From Acetobacteraceae bacterium (GTDB lineage: Bacteria; Pseudomonadota; Alphaproteobacteria; Acetobacterales; Acetobacteraceae), in the NCBI GenBank assembly GCA_947474705.1, contig CANJJS010000035.1, positions 1-45,623 of the forward strand: a stretch of DNA of 45,623 nucleotides. Reading direction: 5' to 3'. The position numbers and the translations under genes were made by a program. Below are positions 35,533 through 43,597 of this stretch, one piece after another. Under the pieces are notes generated by a model. The model searched no databases and had not been told where the DNA came from. It worked only from the letters and a program-made list of their open reading frames with translations. Position 1 is the first letter of the stretch. The number at the start of each line of letters is the position of its first letter.

Positions 35533-36795
35533 TCACCGCGTCCGGTCCCGCCCAATCAAAGCCAACCCCTCGGCCACCGAAACAAACTCCCCGCCTGTCG
35601 TCACTTTCGCCGCACCGAACCGATGGGTGAACAGCCGGCGCACCGCCGGCACGAACGACGTCCCACCGGTCAGAAACACGTGGTCGATCGCGGCGGCCGA
35701 AATTCCCGCATCGGTCAGTGCCAGGTCGACCGCCGTCGCGATCCGCGCCACGTCCTCGGCGATCCACGCTTCGAACTCCGTCCGGGTCACCATCCTCTCG
35801 ATGACGAGATCCTTGTGCCGGAACGACAACAGCGCTTCGTCGGCCACCGACAACGCCGCCTTTACGCCCGACACGCTCTGATAGAGCCGGTATCCCAGCT
35901 CCTCCTCGATCACCGTCAACAATCCGCGCAAACGTTCCGGATGCTTGCTCGCGCGGGCCACCTCGGCGATCTCCCGCAATGTCTTCGGCGCCTTCATCAT
36001 GCTCAGCCGGTGCCAGCGCGCGAAGGCCGAGAAATACTCGGGTGGCACCGGCAATTCCTTGCCCATGACGGTATAAACGTCGCCCTTGCCAAGGCGCGGC
36101 GAGATCGCCTTGTCGACGATCCGGTAGTCGAACGTATCGCCGGCGATCCCAATCCCCGCGTGTCCCAGTGGCGTCACGCCCATCCCGGGCGCGAAACGCA
36201 GCACCGAGAAATCGCTTGTTCCGCCGCCGAAGTCTCCGATCAGCACGGTCGCCGGCGCCGTCAGGCCGCGCGCGAAACGATGGCCGGCCGCCTCCGGTTC
36301 CAGCGCTGTCTCGACCGCCGGCATCCCGGCCGCGGCGAAACTTTCCCGCAATCTGCGCTCGCCCAGTACGTCGTCGGCGAACTCGCCGGCGAAGCGAACG
36401 GGACGTCCGGCGACGATTCGCGCGCCCTCAAGCCGGAATCCGGCCTGTTCCGCCAGGGCCCGCAAGAAGGTCCCAATCATCGCCGGCAGCGTGAAGGGAC
36501 GCCCGAATACCCTGGTATCGACGAAACTCTTCTGCGCCAGATAGGTCTTCATCGACATGATCAAGCGGGTATCCAAGGGATCGTCGACATACGCCTCGAT
36601 CCCCGCCGGACCCGCGGCATGGCGCAATGGCCCGCCAGCCCGCCCATCTTCCGTCCAGAAGCATAGGACGGAACGAAAGTCTTCCCGCATGTCCGTCCCC
36701 ACCGGGAACCGCGCGGTCGTGGTCGTGCCGTGCTCGTCCGACAAGGCGACAACGGTATTGGTGGTTCCGAAATCGATGCCGACGATTGGGGTCAT
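35533..36795 (-). CDS. Hsp70-like ATPase, YegD type, without substrate-binding domain
   Basis: A 420-residue protein with the actin/Hsp70 ATPase fold. GIDFGTTNTVV is at about residues 6-16 (phosphate 1), IGDFGGGTSDFSV forms phosphate 2, and VFLTGGTSFVPAVRRLF is the adenosine motif. The chain ends soon after the ATPase domain, so the peptide-binding half of a true DnaK is missing. This matches the YegD group. No DnaJ or GrpE gene is nearby. The role is unknown; a chaperone-like or regulatory function is assumed only by family. Confidence 0.88.
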   Translation of the reverse strand: MTPIVGIDFGTTNTVVALSDEHGTTTTARFPVGTDMREDFRSVLCFWTEDGRAGGPLRHAAGPAGIEAYVDDPLDTRLIMSMKTYLAQKSFVDTRVFGRPFTLPAMIGTFLRALAEQAGFRLEGARIVAGRPVRFAGEFADDVLGERRLRESFAAAGMPAVETALEPEAAGHRFARGLTAPATVLIGDFGGGTSDFSVLRFAPGMGVTPLGHAGIGIAGDTFDYRIVDKAISPRLGKGDVYTVMGKELPVPPEYFSAFARWHRLSMMKAPKTLREIAEVARASKHPERLRGLLTVIEEELGYRLYQSVSGVKAALSVADEALLSFRHKDLVIERMVTRTEFEAWIAEDVARIATAVDLALTDAGISAAAIDHVFLTGGTSFVPAVRRLFTHRFGAAKVTTGGEFVSVAEGLALIGRDRTR

Positions 36796-37120
36796 GAGGG
36801 GACGAGTGCACAGGGGGTCAGGCCAAATGGCGCCGATTCCATATGTCTCGCGCCCATGCCCGTGTGTTCAACGATCGATGCGAACCGCTTTCCCTCGGAA
36901 AAGCGGCATACCCCGCAATGCCGGCCGTCCCCGCCGCGAGAGCGGGCACGGCACGCGTGGCGGGGGCCTCGCTGGCGAGGAACCGCGCCCAGAGATACCC
37001 AATCGTGGCCGGCATCCGCCGCCAAACGGCCTCTTTTCCCCGGCCGGCCGCATCCCTTCGCGTCATCCTGACGCGGCCCATCCAGGCGCCAGCGAGTTCC
37101 CCCGCCGGCGCTGGCGAAAA
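36796..37120. other. Spacer between quinone oxidoreductase and Hsp70-like gene
   Basis: About 325 bases between two leftward genes. A minus-strand frame (36818-37081) could encode an 87-residue basic protein with a weakly hydrophobic middle (AVPALAAGTAGIAGYAAF), but there is no recognised family and no convincing ribosome binding site, so I do not call it. It should also contain the promoter of the Hsp70-like gene, which I cannot point to. Confidence 0.35.
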
Positions 37121-38092
37121 TCACGGGATAAGCACCGTGCTCCCCGTCGTCTTCCGCGCCTCCAACGCCACATGCGCCTTCGCCGCTTCGGCGAGAGGAA
37201 AACTCTGATTGACCTGAATCTTCACCGCCCCCGACGCGACGACCGAGAACAGATCGCCCGCGACATGCTCCAGATCCGCCCGCTTCGCCACATAGGTCGC
37301 CAGCGTCGGACGCGTCAGGAACAGGCTGCCCTTCGCCGACAGCACCCCCAGGTCGAACGGCGCCACCGGGCCAGAGGCATTGCCGTAGCTCACCATCATC
37401 CCAAGCGGCGCCAGGCAGTCGAGGCTCGCGTTCCAGGTGTCCTTGCCGACGCTGTCGTAGACCACGGGCACCATCGCGCCGCCGGTGATTTTCTTCACCT
37501 CGGAGACCAGGTTCGCGTGCCCGATCACCGTGTGCGCCGCGCCATTGGCGCGCGCCAGCGCCGCCTTTTCGTCGGAGGACACGACCCCGATCACCGTCAC
37601 GCCCAGATGCTTCGCCCACTGGCACAGGATCAGCCCGACTCCGCCCGCGGCCGCGTGCACGACGATGGTGTCGCCCGCTTTCACCGGGTACGTCCGCCGC
37701 AGCAGATATTGCGCCGTCATACCCTGCAACATCATCGCCGCGCCGGTTTCGAACGAGATCGCGTCGGGAAGAATGACCAGCCGGTCGGCCGGCAGCACCC
37801 GCTCTGACGCGTAACCGCCGATGGGACCGGCATAGGCCACGCGGTCGCCGGGCTTCACCACCGTCACCCCGGCGCCGACCGACACGACGACGCCCGCGCC
37901 TTCCTGCCCGATGATCAGCGGCATCGCCGGCGCCTTATAAAGGCCGGTGCGGAAATACACGTCGATATAGTTCAACCCGACCGCGTGGTGCTTGATCAGC
38001 GCCTCGCCCGGACCGGGCTCGGGGGTCGGAACGTCCTCGTACTTCATCACCTCGGGACCGCCGTGGGTGTGGATGCGGATGGCCTTCGTCAT
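37121..38092 (-). CDS. NADPH:quinone oxidoreductase (zeta-crystallin type)
   Basis: A 323-residue zinc-independent medium-chain reductase. The N-terminal part reads IRIHTHGGPEVMKYED and GLNYIDVYFRTGLY. The cofactor motif AAGGVG is at about 148-153, and VVYDSVGKDTW follows. It should reduce quinones with NADPH in the cytosol. It lies 19 bases after the methyltransferase gene on the same strand, so the two may form an operon for chemical stress. It is not the zinc enzyme Adh2XL of the rhizobial lipid A cluster, which lies in a different family branch. Confidence 0.9.
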   Translation of the reverse strand: MTKAIRIHTHGGPEVMKYEDVPTPEPGPGEALIKHHAVGLNYIDVYFRTGLYKAPAMPLIIGQEGAGVVVSVGAGVTVVKPGDRVAYAGPIGGYASERVLPADRLVILPDAISFETGAAMMLQGMTAQYLLRRTYPVKAGDTIVVHAAAGGVGLILCQWAKHLGVTVIGVVSSDEKAALARANGAAHTVIGHANLVSEVKKITGGAMVPVVYDSVGKDTWNASLDCLAPLGMMVSYGNASGPVAPFDLGVLSAKGSLFLTRPTLATYVAKRADLEHVAGDLFSVVASGAVKIQVNQSFPLAEAAKAHVALEARKTTGSTVLIP

Positions 38093-38111
38093 GTCATTCT
38101 CCGTCCCGGTT

Positions 38112-38585
38112 TCAGATCAGTCTCGCCTGGGCCGCTGGTTCCCCATCGGGCCGCTCCAGCGCCAACAACGCCAACTTCGTCGGCAGTCCCTCGCCGCCCG
38201 AGTAGCCGCCAATCCCCGTCGTGGCAACGACCCGATGGCAGGGGATGATAATGGGTATTGGATTGGACCCGTTCGCCCCGCCCACGGAACGCGGACTGCC
38301 TCCCGCGACGCGCGCGATATCCAGATAGGTCCGTGTCGCGCCGTACGGGATCTCGCACAGGGCCCGCCAGACCCGCTGCCGGTAAGGCGTTCCCATCGGC
38401 GCCAGCGGCACGTCGAACACCGTCAGCGCGCCGTCGAAGTAGGCGTGCAACTGCTCCCGCGCGCGGACAAGCAACGCGGTCTCGTCCTGATCGCGTCCCC
38501 AGCCCCAATCGAGCGCCACGATCGCGCCATCGTCCTCCGCGACGGAGAGGGCGCCCAGAGGGGTATGGAGGGACAGAAGGGGCAC
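38112..38585 (-). CDS. ogt: Methylated-DNA--protein-cysteine methyltransferase
   Basis: A 157-residue suicide DNA-repair protein that removes methyl groups from O6-methylguanine. The acceptor cysteine lies in IIIPCHRVV, preceded by GGANGSNPIP and RVWRALCEIPYG of the DNA-binding helix. The start is uncertain. A frame stays open far upstream, but family similarity begins at PLLSLHTPLGAL, so I choose the GTG at 38585, with AGG upstream. This also gives the usual length. It is divergent from the solute-binding protein gene. Confidence 0.87.
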   Translation of the reverse strand: MPLLSLHTPLGALSVAEDDGAIVALDWGWGRDQDETALLVRAREQLHAYFDGALTVFDVPLAPMGTPYRQRVWRALCEIPYGATRTYLDIARVAGGSPRSVGGANGSNPIPIIIPCHRVVATTGIGGYSGGEGLPTKLALLALERPDGEPAAQARLI

Positions 38586-38776
38586 GGGAAACCTGTCGAA
38601 ATGCCACGCGATCTCTGGCCGGGACGCCCGCCATGTCAAGTCCGCGCGAGGGGATGGCGCGCGCCAAACTCCGCCAACCCATGCGCCCGCGCCTGGACAG
38701 CACCGTCCCGGCGAAGGCATGCTCGCGGGAGAAAAAATCGCCTCGATCGCGAGGAACGATAACAGGGAGCCGAACG

Positions 38777-40363
38777 ATGAAACCCAGGACATCATGGGCC
38801 AGTCTGACCGCCAATGCGCGCCGTCTGTGCGGCGCGGCCGTGCTGGCGGCCTGTCTGCCCGCCCAGGCGCTTGCGGCTGGCGAAACGCCGAATCCGAACG
38901 CGAGCCTGATTTATTTCGATTCCTCGGGGAACATGACCCTCGATCCGTCGGATCCGCAGAATGCCAGTTCTTATTCGCACGAGTCGTTGCTCGCGATATA
39001 CGACACGATCATCCGTTTCGATCAGGCGGGAAACCTGGAACCGGGACTCGCGGAATCCTGGTCCATGAACGCCGATCTCACCGAACTGACGCTGAAACTG
39101 CGGAAAGGCGTGACGTTCCACGACGGCACGGTCTTCAACGCCGATGCCGTTAAACGCAATTTCGAGCGTAACATCGCCCTGGGCGGGCGCGCCAGCAACA
39201 CCGTCGCGGAAATTCTCAAATTGATTTCGGCGATCGAAATTCCCGACGAATACACGGTCAGGCTGAAACTGACCCAGCCGAACGGTCAGATCGAATATCG
39301 CCTGGCCATCAACACCGGCATGATGGTCAGCCCCGCCGCGCTCGCCGATGGCGCCACCGGCGCGACGATGAAGGGGATCGGCGCCGGGCCGTATCAGGTG
39401 AAGTCGTTCGAGAGCAATGTCAAAACGGTTATGACCCGTAACGACAAATACTGGCGCGGCACGGCGGGCCGGCCGGCCGTGTTCGAAAACCATTACGTTC
39501 CGGATTCGCGCGCCCGGTTCAACGCGGTTCGCTCCGGCCAGGCGACGATCTCGCTGATCGAGCCGCGCCAGATCCCGGAAGCGAAGTCGCAGGGACTCGC
39601 CGTGCAGATCGTCGAGAAATCCGCGCTTTGGGATATTTATATCAATGTCTCCAGGCCCGGACTGAACGATGTGCGAGTGCGCCAGGCTATCATGCACGCG
39701 ATCGATCGCGAGGCTCTGGCGGAGGCGATGGGATACGGCAGCGCGAAGCCGACGCAGCAGTTGTGGGCGTCGAATTCGCAGTATTACATCAAGGAGCTGG
39801 ATCAGCGCTATCCGTTCGATCAGGCGAAGGCGCGGGCGTTGCTGAAGGAGGCGGGGTTCGAGAAAGGCCTGGAAATCACGCAGTTGTTGCTGAATACCAC
39901 GGAATACCGTCAGGTCTCGGAAGCCTTGCAGGGCATGCTGGCGGAAGTCGGCGTCAAGTGGAAGTTCGATGTCGTGGATGTGTCGCAATACACGCAATTC
40001 GCGCGGGCGACACCGCCAAGAGGCGACATCATGATGGGACGCAATGGCGGGAGAGGCGACGCGGTGGACGGGCTGCTGGCGATCTCCGGCACCGGCGGCA
40101 GCGTCAACCCGGGCGGCGCGGCCAGTCCGAAAATCGACGAACTTCTGAAAAAGGCCAGCCGCCTTTCGTCGAAAGATCCGGAGCGGCTGAAGACGATTCA
40201 CGAACTGTCCCGGGAAATCTCGGAACAGGTGTCCAACTTTCCGATCATCACGCGGGCGACGATCTATGCCTATAAGCCCGGCTGTATTCTGAACCTGGAG
40301 GGGTATCAGCCGTCCGGAGACGAGCGGTTCAACGACGTTCAGGTCGGCGCGAACTGTAAATAG
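38777..40363 (+). CDS. ABC transporter solute-binding protein, family 5
   Basis: A 528-residue periplasmic binding protein of the peptide/nickel/opine type. The N-terminus carries a signal peptide (basic start, then CGAAVLAACLPAQALA, cleavage near residue 34). Typical segments are LAESWSMNADLTELTLKLRKGVTFHDG, YRLAINTGMMVSP and VRQAIMHAIDREALAEAMGYG. The ATG at 38777 has GGGAG upstream. No permease or ATPase gene is nearby, so the transporter it serves lies elsewhere or it acts alone. The ligand is unknown; a small peptide or peptide-like compound is likely. Confidence 0.9.
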   Translation: MKPRTSWASLTANARRLCGAAVLAACLPAQALAAGETPNPNASLIYFDSSGNMTLDPSDPQNASSYSHESLLAIYDTIIRFDQAGNLEPGLAESWSMNADLTELTLKLRKGVTFHDGTVFNADAVKRNFERNIALGGRASNTVAEILKLISAIEIPDEYTVRLKLTQPNGQIEYRLAINTGMMVSPAALADGATGATMKGIGAGPYQVKSFESNVKTVMTRNDKYWRGTAGRPAVFENHYVPDSRARFNAVRSGQATISLIEPRQIPEAKSQGLAVQIVEKSALWDIYINVSRPGLNDVRVRQAIMHAIDREALAEAMGYGSAKPTQQLWASNSQYYIKELDQRYPFDQAKARALLKEAGFEKGLEITQLLLNTTEYRQVSEALQGMLAEVGVKWKFDVVDVSQYTQFARATPPRGDIMMGRNGGRGDAVDGLLAISGTGGSVNPGGAASPKIDELLKKASRLSSKDPERLKTIHELSREISEQVSNFPIITRATIYAYKPGCILNLEGYQPSGDERFNDVQVGANCK

Positions 40364-40369
40364 TCACTC

Positions 40370-40399
40370 GGGCGCGGCGTCCTTCCGGGCGCCGCGCCC
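40370..40399. terminator. Bidirectional terminator-like hairpin
   Basis: gggcgcggcg at 40370-40379 is perfectly inverted at 40390-40399, with loop tccttccggg. It fills the short gap between the converging solute-binding protein and hydrolase genes, the position expected for a shared terminator. Only a weak T-rich sequence (tgtct) follows on the plus strand. Confidence 0.6.
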
Positions 40400-40408
40400 T
40401 GTCTCCGG

Positions 40409-41245
40409 TCAGCGTTTCTCCTGGGAGCGGAGGAAATCGATGAACCGCGCGGCCAGAGTGCCGGTGGCTTTTTCCCAACCGGCGAAATCGACGTCGGCGT
40501 CGACCTGTTGCGTCAGCACCTCGTCGTAGATGCTGTTGGGCAGCATCCGGTGCGCGGCCTGGCCGGGGGCGGGCGGGTGGACCTTGTCGTTGCCGGGGAT
40601 CACGATGGCGGGAAGGGCGATGTTCCGCAGGTTTTCCGGGCTGATGCCGGCGACGGGGAAATCGCAATCGGCGCGGAACCCGCCCAGCCAGCGTTGCATC
40701 GCCTCGAGGAATTTTTCGGCGCCCATTTGGCGCAGTGTCTCGCCGTTCGCCGGATTGGCTTTCACCATGGCGGCGAAGTGGTCGGTGGCGAGCACGGCGT
40801 CGATCCCGCCCGTCGTCACGGCGGCGATATATTGTTCGTAGTAGTTGTAGGCGAGGCGTTGCGCCGCGTAGGGGCCGCCGGTGACGCGCCACAGGAGCAG
40901 CGCCTTCACCGCGTCCGGATGGTATTGCGCCAGCAGGATCGACATCCGCGCGCCCGAGGACGATCCGGCGATATAGGCCGGGCCGGCGCCGAGTTCTTTC
41001 AGCAATGCCAGCAGGTCCTCGGCTTGTTCGAGGCTTTCGTTGGTGCCCGGAAAGGCGATGCCGGAGGCACCCATGTTGCGGCGGTCGTGGATCAGGACCC
41101 GGAAGCCGGCGTCGGCGATGTAGGTGGCGAGGGTCTTCTCGCCGATCAGGCCGCGGCGGCCGCCGGGCGTGACGGTAACCCAGGGGCCGCTGTCGCCCAG
41201 TACTTCGTAGACGATGTCGACGCCGCGGATGGTTTTCACCGGCAT
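40409..41245 (-). CDS. Alpha/beta hydrolase
   Basis: A 278-residue alpha/beta-hydrolase-fold protein. The nucleophile elbow is GSSSG with Ser96. The strand before it has VLIHDRRNMGASG, as in the epoxide hydrolase and esterase groups. A conserved PAIVIPGNDKVHPP near residue 220 marks the acid/cap-return region. The catalytic histidine could be the one in this segment or His234 in QAAHRM, and I cannot decide. There is no signal peptide. Substrate is unknown. Confidence 0.85.
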   Translation of the reverse strand: MPVKTIRGVDIVYEVLGDSGPWVTVTPGGRRGLIGEKTLATYIADAGFRVLIHDRRNMGASGIAFPGTNESLEQAEDLLALLKELGAGPAYIAGSSSGARMSILLAQYHPDAVKALLLWRVTGGPYAAQRLAYNYYEQYIAAVTTGGIDAVLATDHFAAMVKANPANGETLRQMGAEKFLEAMQRWLGGFRADCDFPVAGISPENLRNIALPAIVIPGNDKVHPPAPGQAAHRMLPNSIYDEVLTQQVDADVDFAGWEKATGTLAARFIDFLRSQEKR

Positions 41246-41387
41246 ATGTATGTCCTCGCGAGGGTAGGGTTCGCGTCAGTTTACCGGGATTTCGTCGCGC
41301 GGCGAGGCCGGTGCCCGAAATACGCCATGATCCCGCCGGGATTGGCGTGTTACATCCGGTTTCAAGATGTCACGGGAGTTTTGGACG

Positions 41388-41903
41388 ATGCGACACGGTC
41401 TCGCGCTTATGGCGCTTTTGCTGCCGCTGGCCGGTTGCGTGGTTCCGCCGGGCGGTTATGGGGACGACGGCGGTTACCCCGGCTACAGCTATAATGGCGG
41501 TTCGCCGAGCTATGTGGTCGGCGGGGTGCGCCAGCCGCTGGTTTATTACGGCGGATCCTGGGGTTATTACGATTCCAATCGCCGGTTCCAGCGCGCGCCA
41601 GACAATGTGCATCGGCATTTGGAGACGCGTCATCCAGCGGGGGGAGGGGGATACCGGCCATTTTTTGGCGGCGGTTACTCGCGGCCGGCGGAGACGCCGC
41701 ATTATGGAACCACTTCGGGTGGCTACCGGCCCGCGTCGTCCGGGTATTCCGGATATCGGGCCCCGCCGCCGGCGTACGCCGCGCCTCGGACAACCTACAG
41801 CGCGCCACGACCCACATACGCCGCGCCGCAGCATACGTCGTCGCGGCCAGCGTCGGCCCCGGCCTCTGGCACGCATCGCCGTCGCGACGACGACCGCCGC
41901 TGA
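41388..41903 (+). CDS. Small Gly/Tyr/Pro-rich lipoprotein
   Basis: A 171-residue protein with a lipoprotein signal: a short basic start, a hydrophobic stretch and the lipobox LAGC with Cys17. The mature part is low-complexity, rich in glycine, tyrosine, serine and proline, with APPPAYAAPRTTYSAPRPTY near the end and a charged RRRDDDRR tail. A conserved-looking VYYGGSWGYYDSNRRFQRAP occurs near residue 55. No function can be named; it is probably anchored in the outer membrane. The ATG at 41388 follows GGGAG. Confidence 0.75.
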   Translation: MRHGLALMALLLPLAGCVVPPGGYGDDGGYPGYSYNGGSPSYVVGGVRQPLVYYGGSWGYYDSNRRFQRAPDNVHRHLETRHPAGGGGYRPFFGGGYSRPAETPHYGTTSGGYRPASSGYSGYRAPPPAYAAPRTTYSAPRPTYAAPQHTSSRPASAPASGTHRRRDDDRR

Positions 41904-41921
41904 CAGTCCGTTTGGGCGCGT

Positions 41922-41944
41922 TCCCTGGGGACGCGTCCCAGGGA
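41922..41944. terminator. Terminator-like hairpin at a convergent junction
   Basis: tccctggg at 41922-41929 is inverted at 41937-41944 around a seven-base loop. It lies in the 51-base gap between the lipoprotein gene and the VOC gene that faces it. No T-run follows, so the call rests on stem strength and position. Confidence 0.45.
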
Positions 41945-41954
41945 CTTGCCGAGA

Positions 41955-42521
41955 TCAGCGTGTCCGCGCGAGACCTGGATCGAGCAAGGTTGTATCCTGA
42001 CCTGTCACCGGGTCGGCGATCGCCGCTTCCAGGCTCGACGCGCCCTTCCATTGCGCGGCCGGTCTTGCCTGGCCGTCGGACCCGATCTGGTCGATCCCCC
42101 AATAGACCTCCAGATTGTGGCCGTCGGGATCGCGGAACTCGACGGCGATCTGCACCCCCGCGCGGCGGCGGCCTTCGAAATGGATCGGGACGCCCAGGCG
42201 GTTCAGGTGGTCGCGGACGCGGAAGACTTCGTCCAGAGAGCCGACCTCGAACGCCATATGGTGCAGGCCCGCGCCGGGTTCGCGGGTCTGTGTCGCGGGG
42301 AACAGCGCGATGCCGTGATGGTCGGTGTTCAGCCGGATGAAGGCCGCGCCACCGGGCATCGTGTCCTCGCCATAGAGGTCGGAAATCTGAAACCCGAGCA
42401 CATCGACATAGAACCGGACGGAGCGTTCGACATCCGTCACGAACAGCGCGACATGGCCGATCTTGCGAAGCTGAAACGGCGTCCCGTGTGGACGTTTCAG
42501 CGCGGACAGCGGCACGGTCAT
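41955..42521 (-). CDS. VOC-family protein (glyoxalase/extradiol dioxygenase type), copy 2
   Basis: A 188-residue vicinal-oxygen-chelate protein. The first module starts KIGHVALFVTDVERSVRFYVDVLGF and the second GLHHMAFEVGSLDEV. Likely metal ligands are His23, one of His87/His88 and Glu138 in DPDGHNLEVYWG. It closely resembles the preceding gene over most of its length, including the unusual tail SLEAAIADPVTGQDTT. Its ATG overlaps the stop of that gene (ATGA), so the two are translated together. The pattern fits catechol 2,3-dioxygenase-like enzymes; the substrate is unknown. Confidence 0.85.
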   Translation of the reverse strand: MTVPLSALKRPHGTPFQLRKIGHVALFVTDVERSVRFYVDVLGFQISDLYGEDTMPGGAAFIRLNTDHHGIALFPATQTREPGAGLHHMAFEVGSLDEVFRVRDHLNRLGVPIHFEGRRRAGVQIAVEFRDPDGHNLEVYWGIDQIGSDGQARPAAQWKGASSLEAAIADPVTGQDTTLLDPGLARTR

Positions 42522-43090
42522 GGCTGGCTCAACAATGCTTTGGCGGCGTGCACCGTGGTGTCCTGGCCCGCGACCGGATCGGCGATCGCGGCTTCCAGCG
42601 AGCGGACGGATTTCCATTCCGACTCCGGACGGACAATGCCTTCCGAGCCGATCTGGTCGATCCCCCAGTAAATTTCCAGCATATGCCCGTCGGGATCGCG
42701 GAATTCCACCACCAGTTGCACGCCCGCGCCGCGGCGGCCGTCGAGGTTGATGGGGATTTGATGCTCGCGAAGATGTTCCCGGATGCGCACGATTTCGTCG
42801 AGCGTGGGGACTTCGAGCGCGACATGGTGCAGGCCGGTGCCGGCGGGGTGGTCCTCCGTCGCGCCGAACAGGGCGATGGCGTGATGGTCGGTGCCGCAGC
42901 GCAGGAACACCGCGCCGCCCGGCAAATCGCCGGGGGGGATCGCGTCGCTGACCTGGAAGCCGAGCACCTCGGTATAAAACCGCGCCGAACGTTCCAGGTC
43001 CTTCACGTACATTCCGACGTGGCCGACCTTGCCGATGCGGAATGGCAGGCCTTTCGTGCGGCCCATGGCCTTGATGGTATCGACATTCAT
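42518..43090 (-). CDS. VOC-family protein (glyoxalase/extradiol dioxygenase type), copy 1
   Basis: A 190-residue vicinal-oxygen-chelate protein, a paralogue of the next gene. It has KVGHVGMYVKDLERSARFYTEVLGF, then GLHHVALEVPTLDEIVRIREHL. Likely metal ligands are His24, one of His88/His89 and Glu139 in DPDGHMLEIYWG. Both copies share the ending SLEAAIADPVxGQDTT, which suggests a recent duplication or a two-subunit enzyme. The ATG at 43090 has AGGAG eight bases upstream. The pair stands alone, with no degradation pathway genes nearby. Confidence 0.85.
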   Translation of the reverse strand: MNVDTIKAMGRTKGLPFRIGKVGHVGMYVKDLERSARFYTEVLGFQVSDAIPPGDLPGGAVFLRCGTDHHAIALFGATEDHPAGTGLHHVALEVPTLDEIVRIREHLREHQIPINLDGRRGAGVQLVVEFRDPDGHMLEIYWGIDQIGSEGIVRPESEWKSVRSLEAAIADPVAGQDTTVHAAKALLSQP

Positions 43091-43166
43091 GGCATGCTCT
43101 CCTGTCGGGGGCGACGATGGAGCGCGGCCAAAGGTTTGACAAGCGGCGGTCCGCCGCCCGATGGTT

Positions 43167-43210
43167 CCGGGCGCGCGCCGCGCATTCCCCGGGCGCGCGC
43201 CGCGCATTCC
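43167..43210. repeat. Two perfect tandem copies of a 22-bp unit
   Basis: The unit beginning ccgggcgcgcgccgc and ending gcattcc occurs at 43167-43188 and again, identically, at 43189-43210. It lies in the divergent gap between the first VOC gene and the YffB-like gene, 26 bases before the latter's start. It may be simple slippage or a pair of regulator sites. Confidence 0.75.
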
Positions 43211-43235
43211 ATGGACTCGAAGGACCCGTTTCGGC

Positions 43236-43589
43236 ATGTCAACGCCCGTCGTCATTCACGGCATCAAAGCCTGCGACACCATGAAAAAGGCCCGCGCCTG
43301 GCTCGACGCGCGGGGGATCGCCTATCGCTTCCACGATTATAAGGCGGAGGGCGTGGAGCGCGGCATGTTGGAGCGCTGGGCGCGCGCGGTGGGATGGGAG
43401 GTCCTGCTGAACCGCGCGGGCACGACGTTCCGGAAGTTGCCCGACGCGGACAAGAAGGATCTCGACGAGGCGAAGGCCATCGCGTTGATGCTGGCGGCGC
43501 CGTCGATGATCAAGCGTCCCGTGCTGGAGACCGGCCGGGCGCCAATCGTGGGTTTCAGGCCGGAGGTGTACGAGGCGGCGTTCCGCTGA
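43236..43589 (+). CDS. ArsC/Spx-family protein, YffB-like
   Basis: A 117-residue thioredoxin-fold protein. It begins MSTPVVIHGIKACDTMKKARAWLD, where CDTMKKA carries the single cysteine at the place used by arsenate reductase-like proteins, and has NRAGTTFRKLPDADK and MIKRPVLET further on. This is the YffB branch, found widely in proteobacteria and of uncertain function; no ars genes are nearby. The ATG at 43236 is chosen because family similarity begins there. It converges with pdxY, leaving eight bases. Confidence 0.87.
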   Translation: MSTPVVIHGIKACDTMKKARAWLDARGIAYRFHDYKAEGVERGMLERWARAVGWEVLLNRAGTTFRKLPDADKKDLDEAKAIALMLAAPSMIKRPVLETGRAPIVGFRPEVYEAAFR

Positions 43590-43597
43590 GCCGCCGG

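Noticed and set aside
36818-37081. 87-codon minus-strand frame between Hsp70-like and oxidoreductase genes
   Set aside because: Basic composition with one weak hydrophobic stretch but no family match from memory and no good ribosome binding site; left as unannotated spacer.
37121-38092. Quinone oxidoreductase considered as the missing adh2XL
   Set aside because: It is a zinc-independent zeta-crystallin-type reductase about 30 kb away from the acpXL cluster and next to a DNA repair gene.
43236-43589. ArsC-like gene as arsenate reductase
   Set aside because: The CDTMKKA motif is that of the YffB branch and there are no arsR, arsB or acr3 genes nearby.
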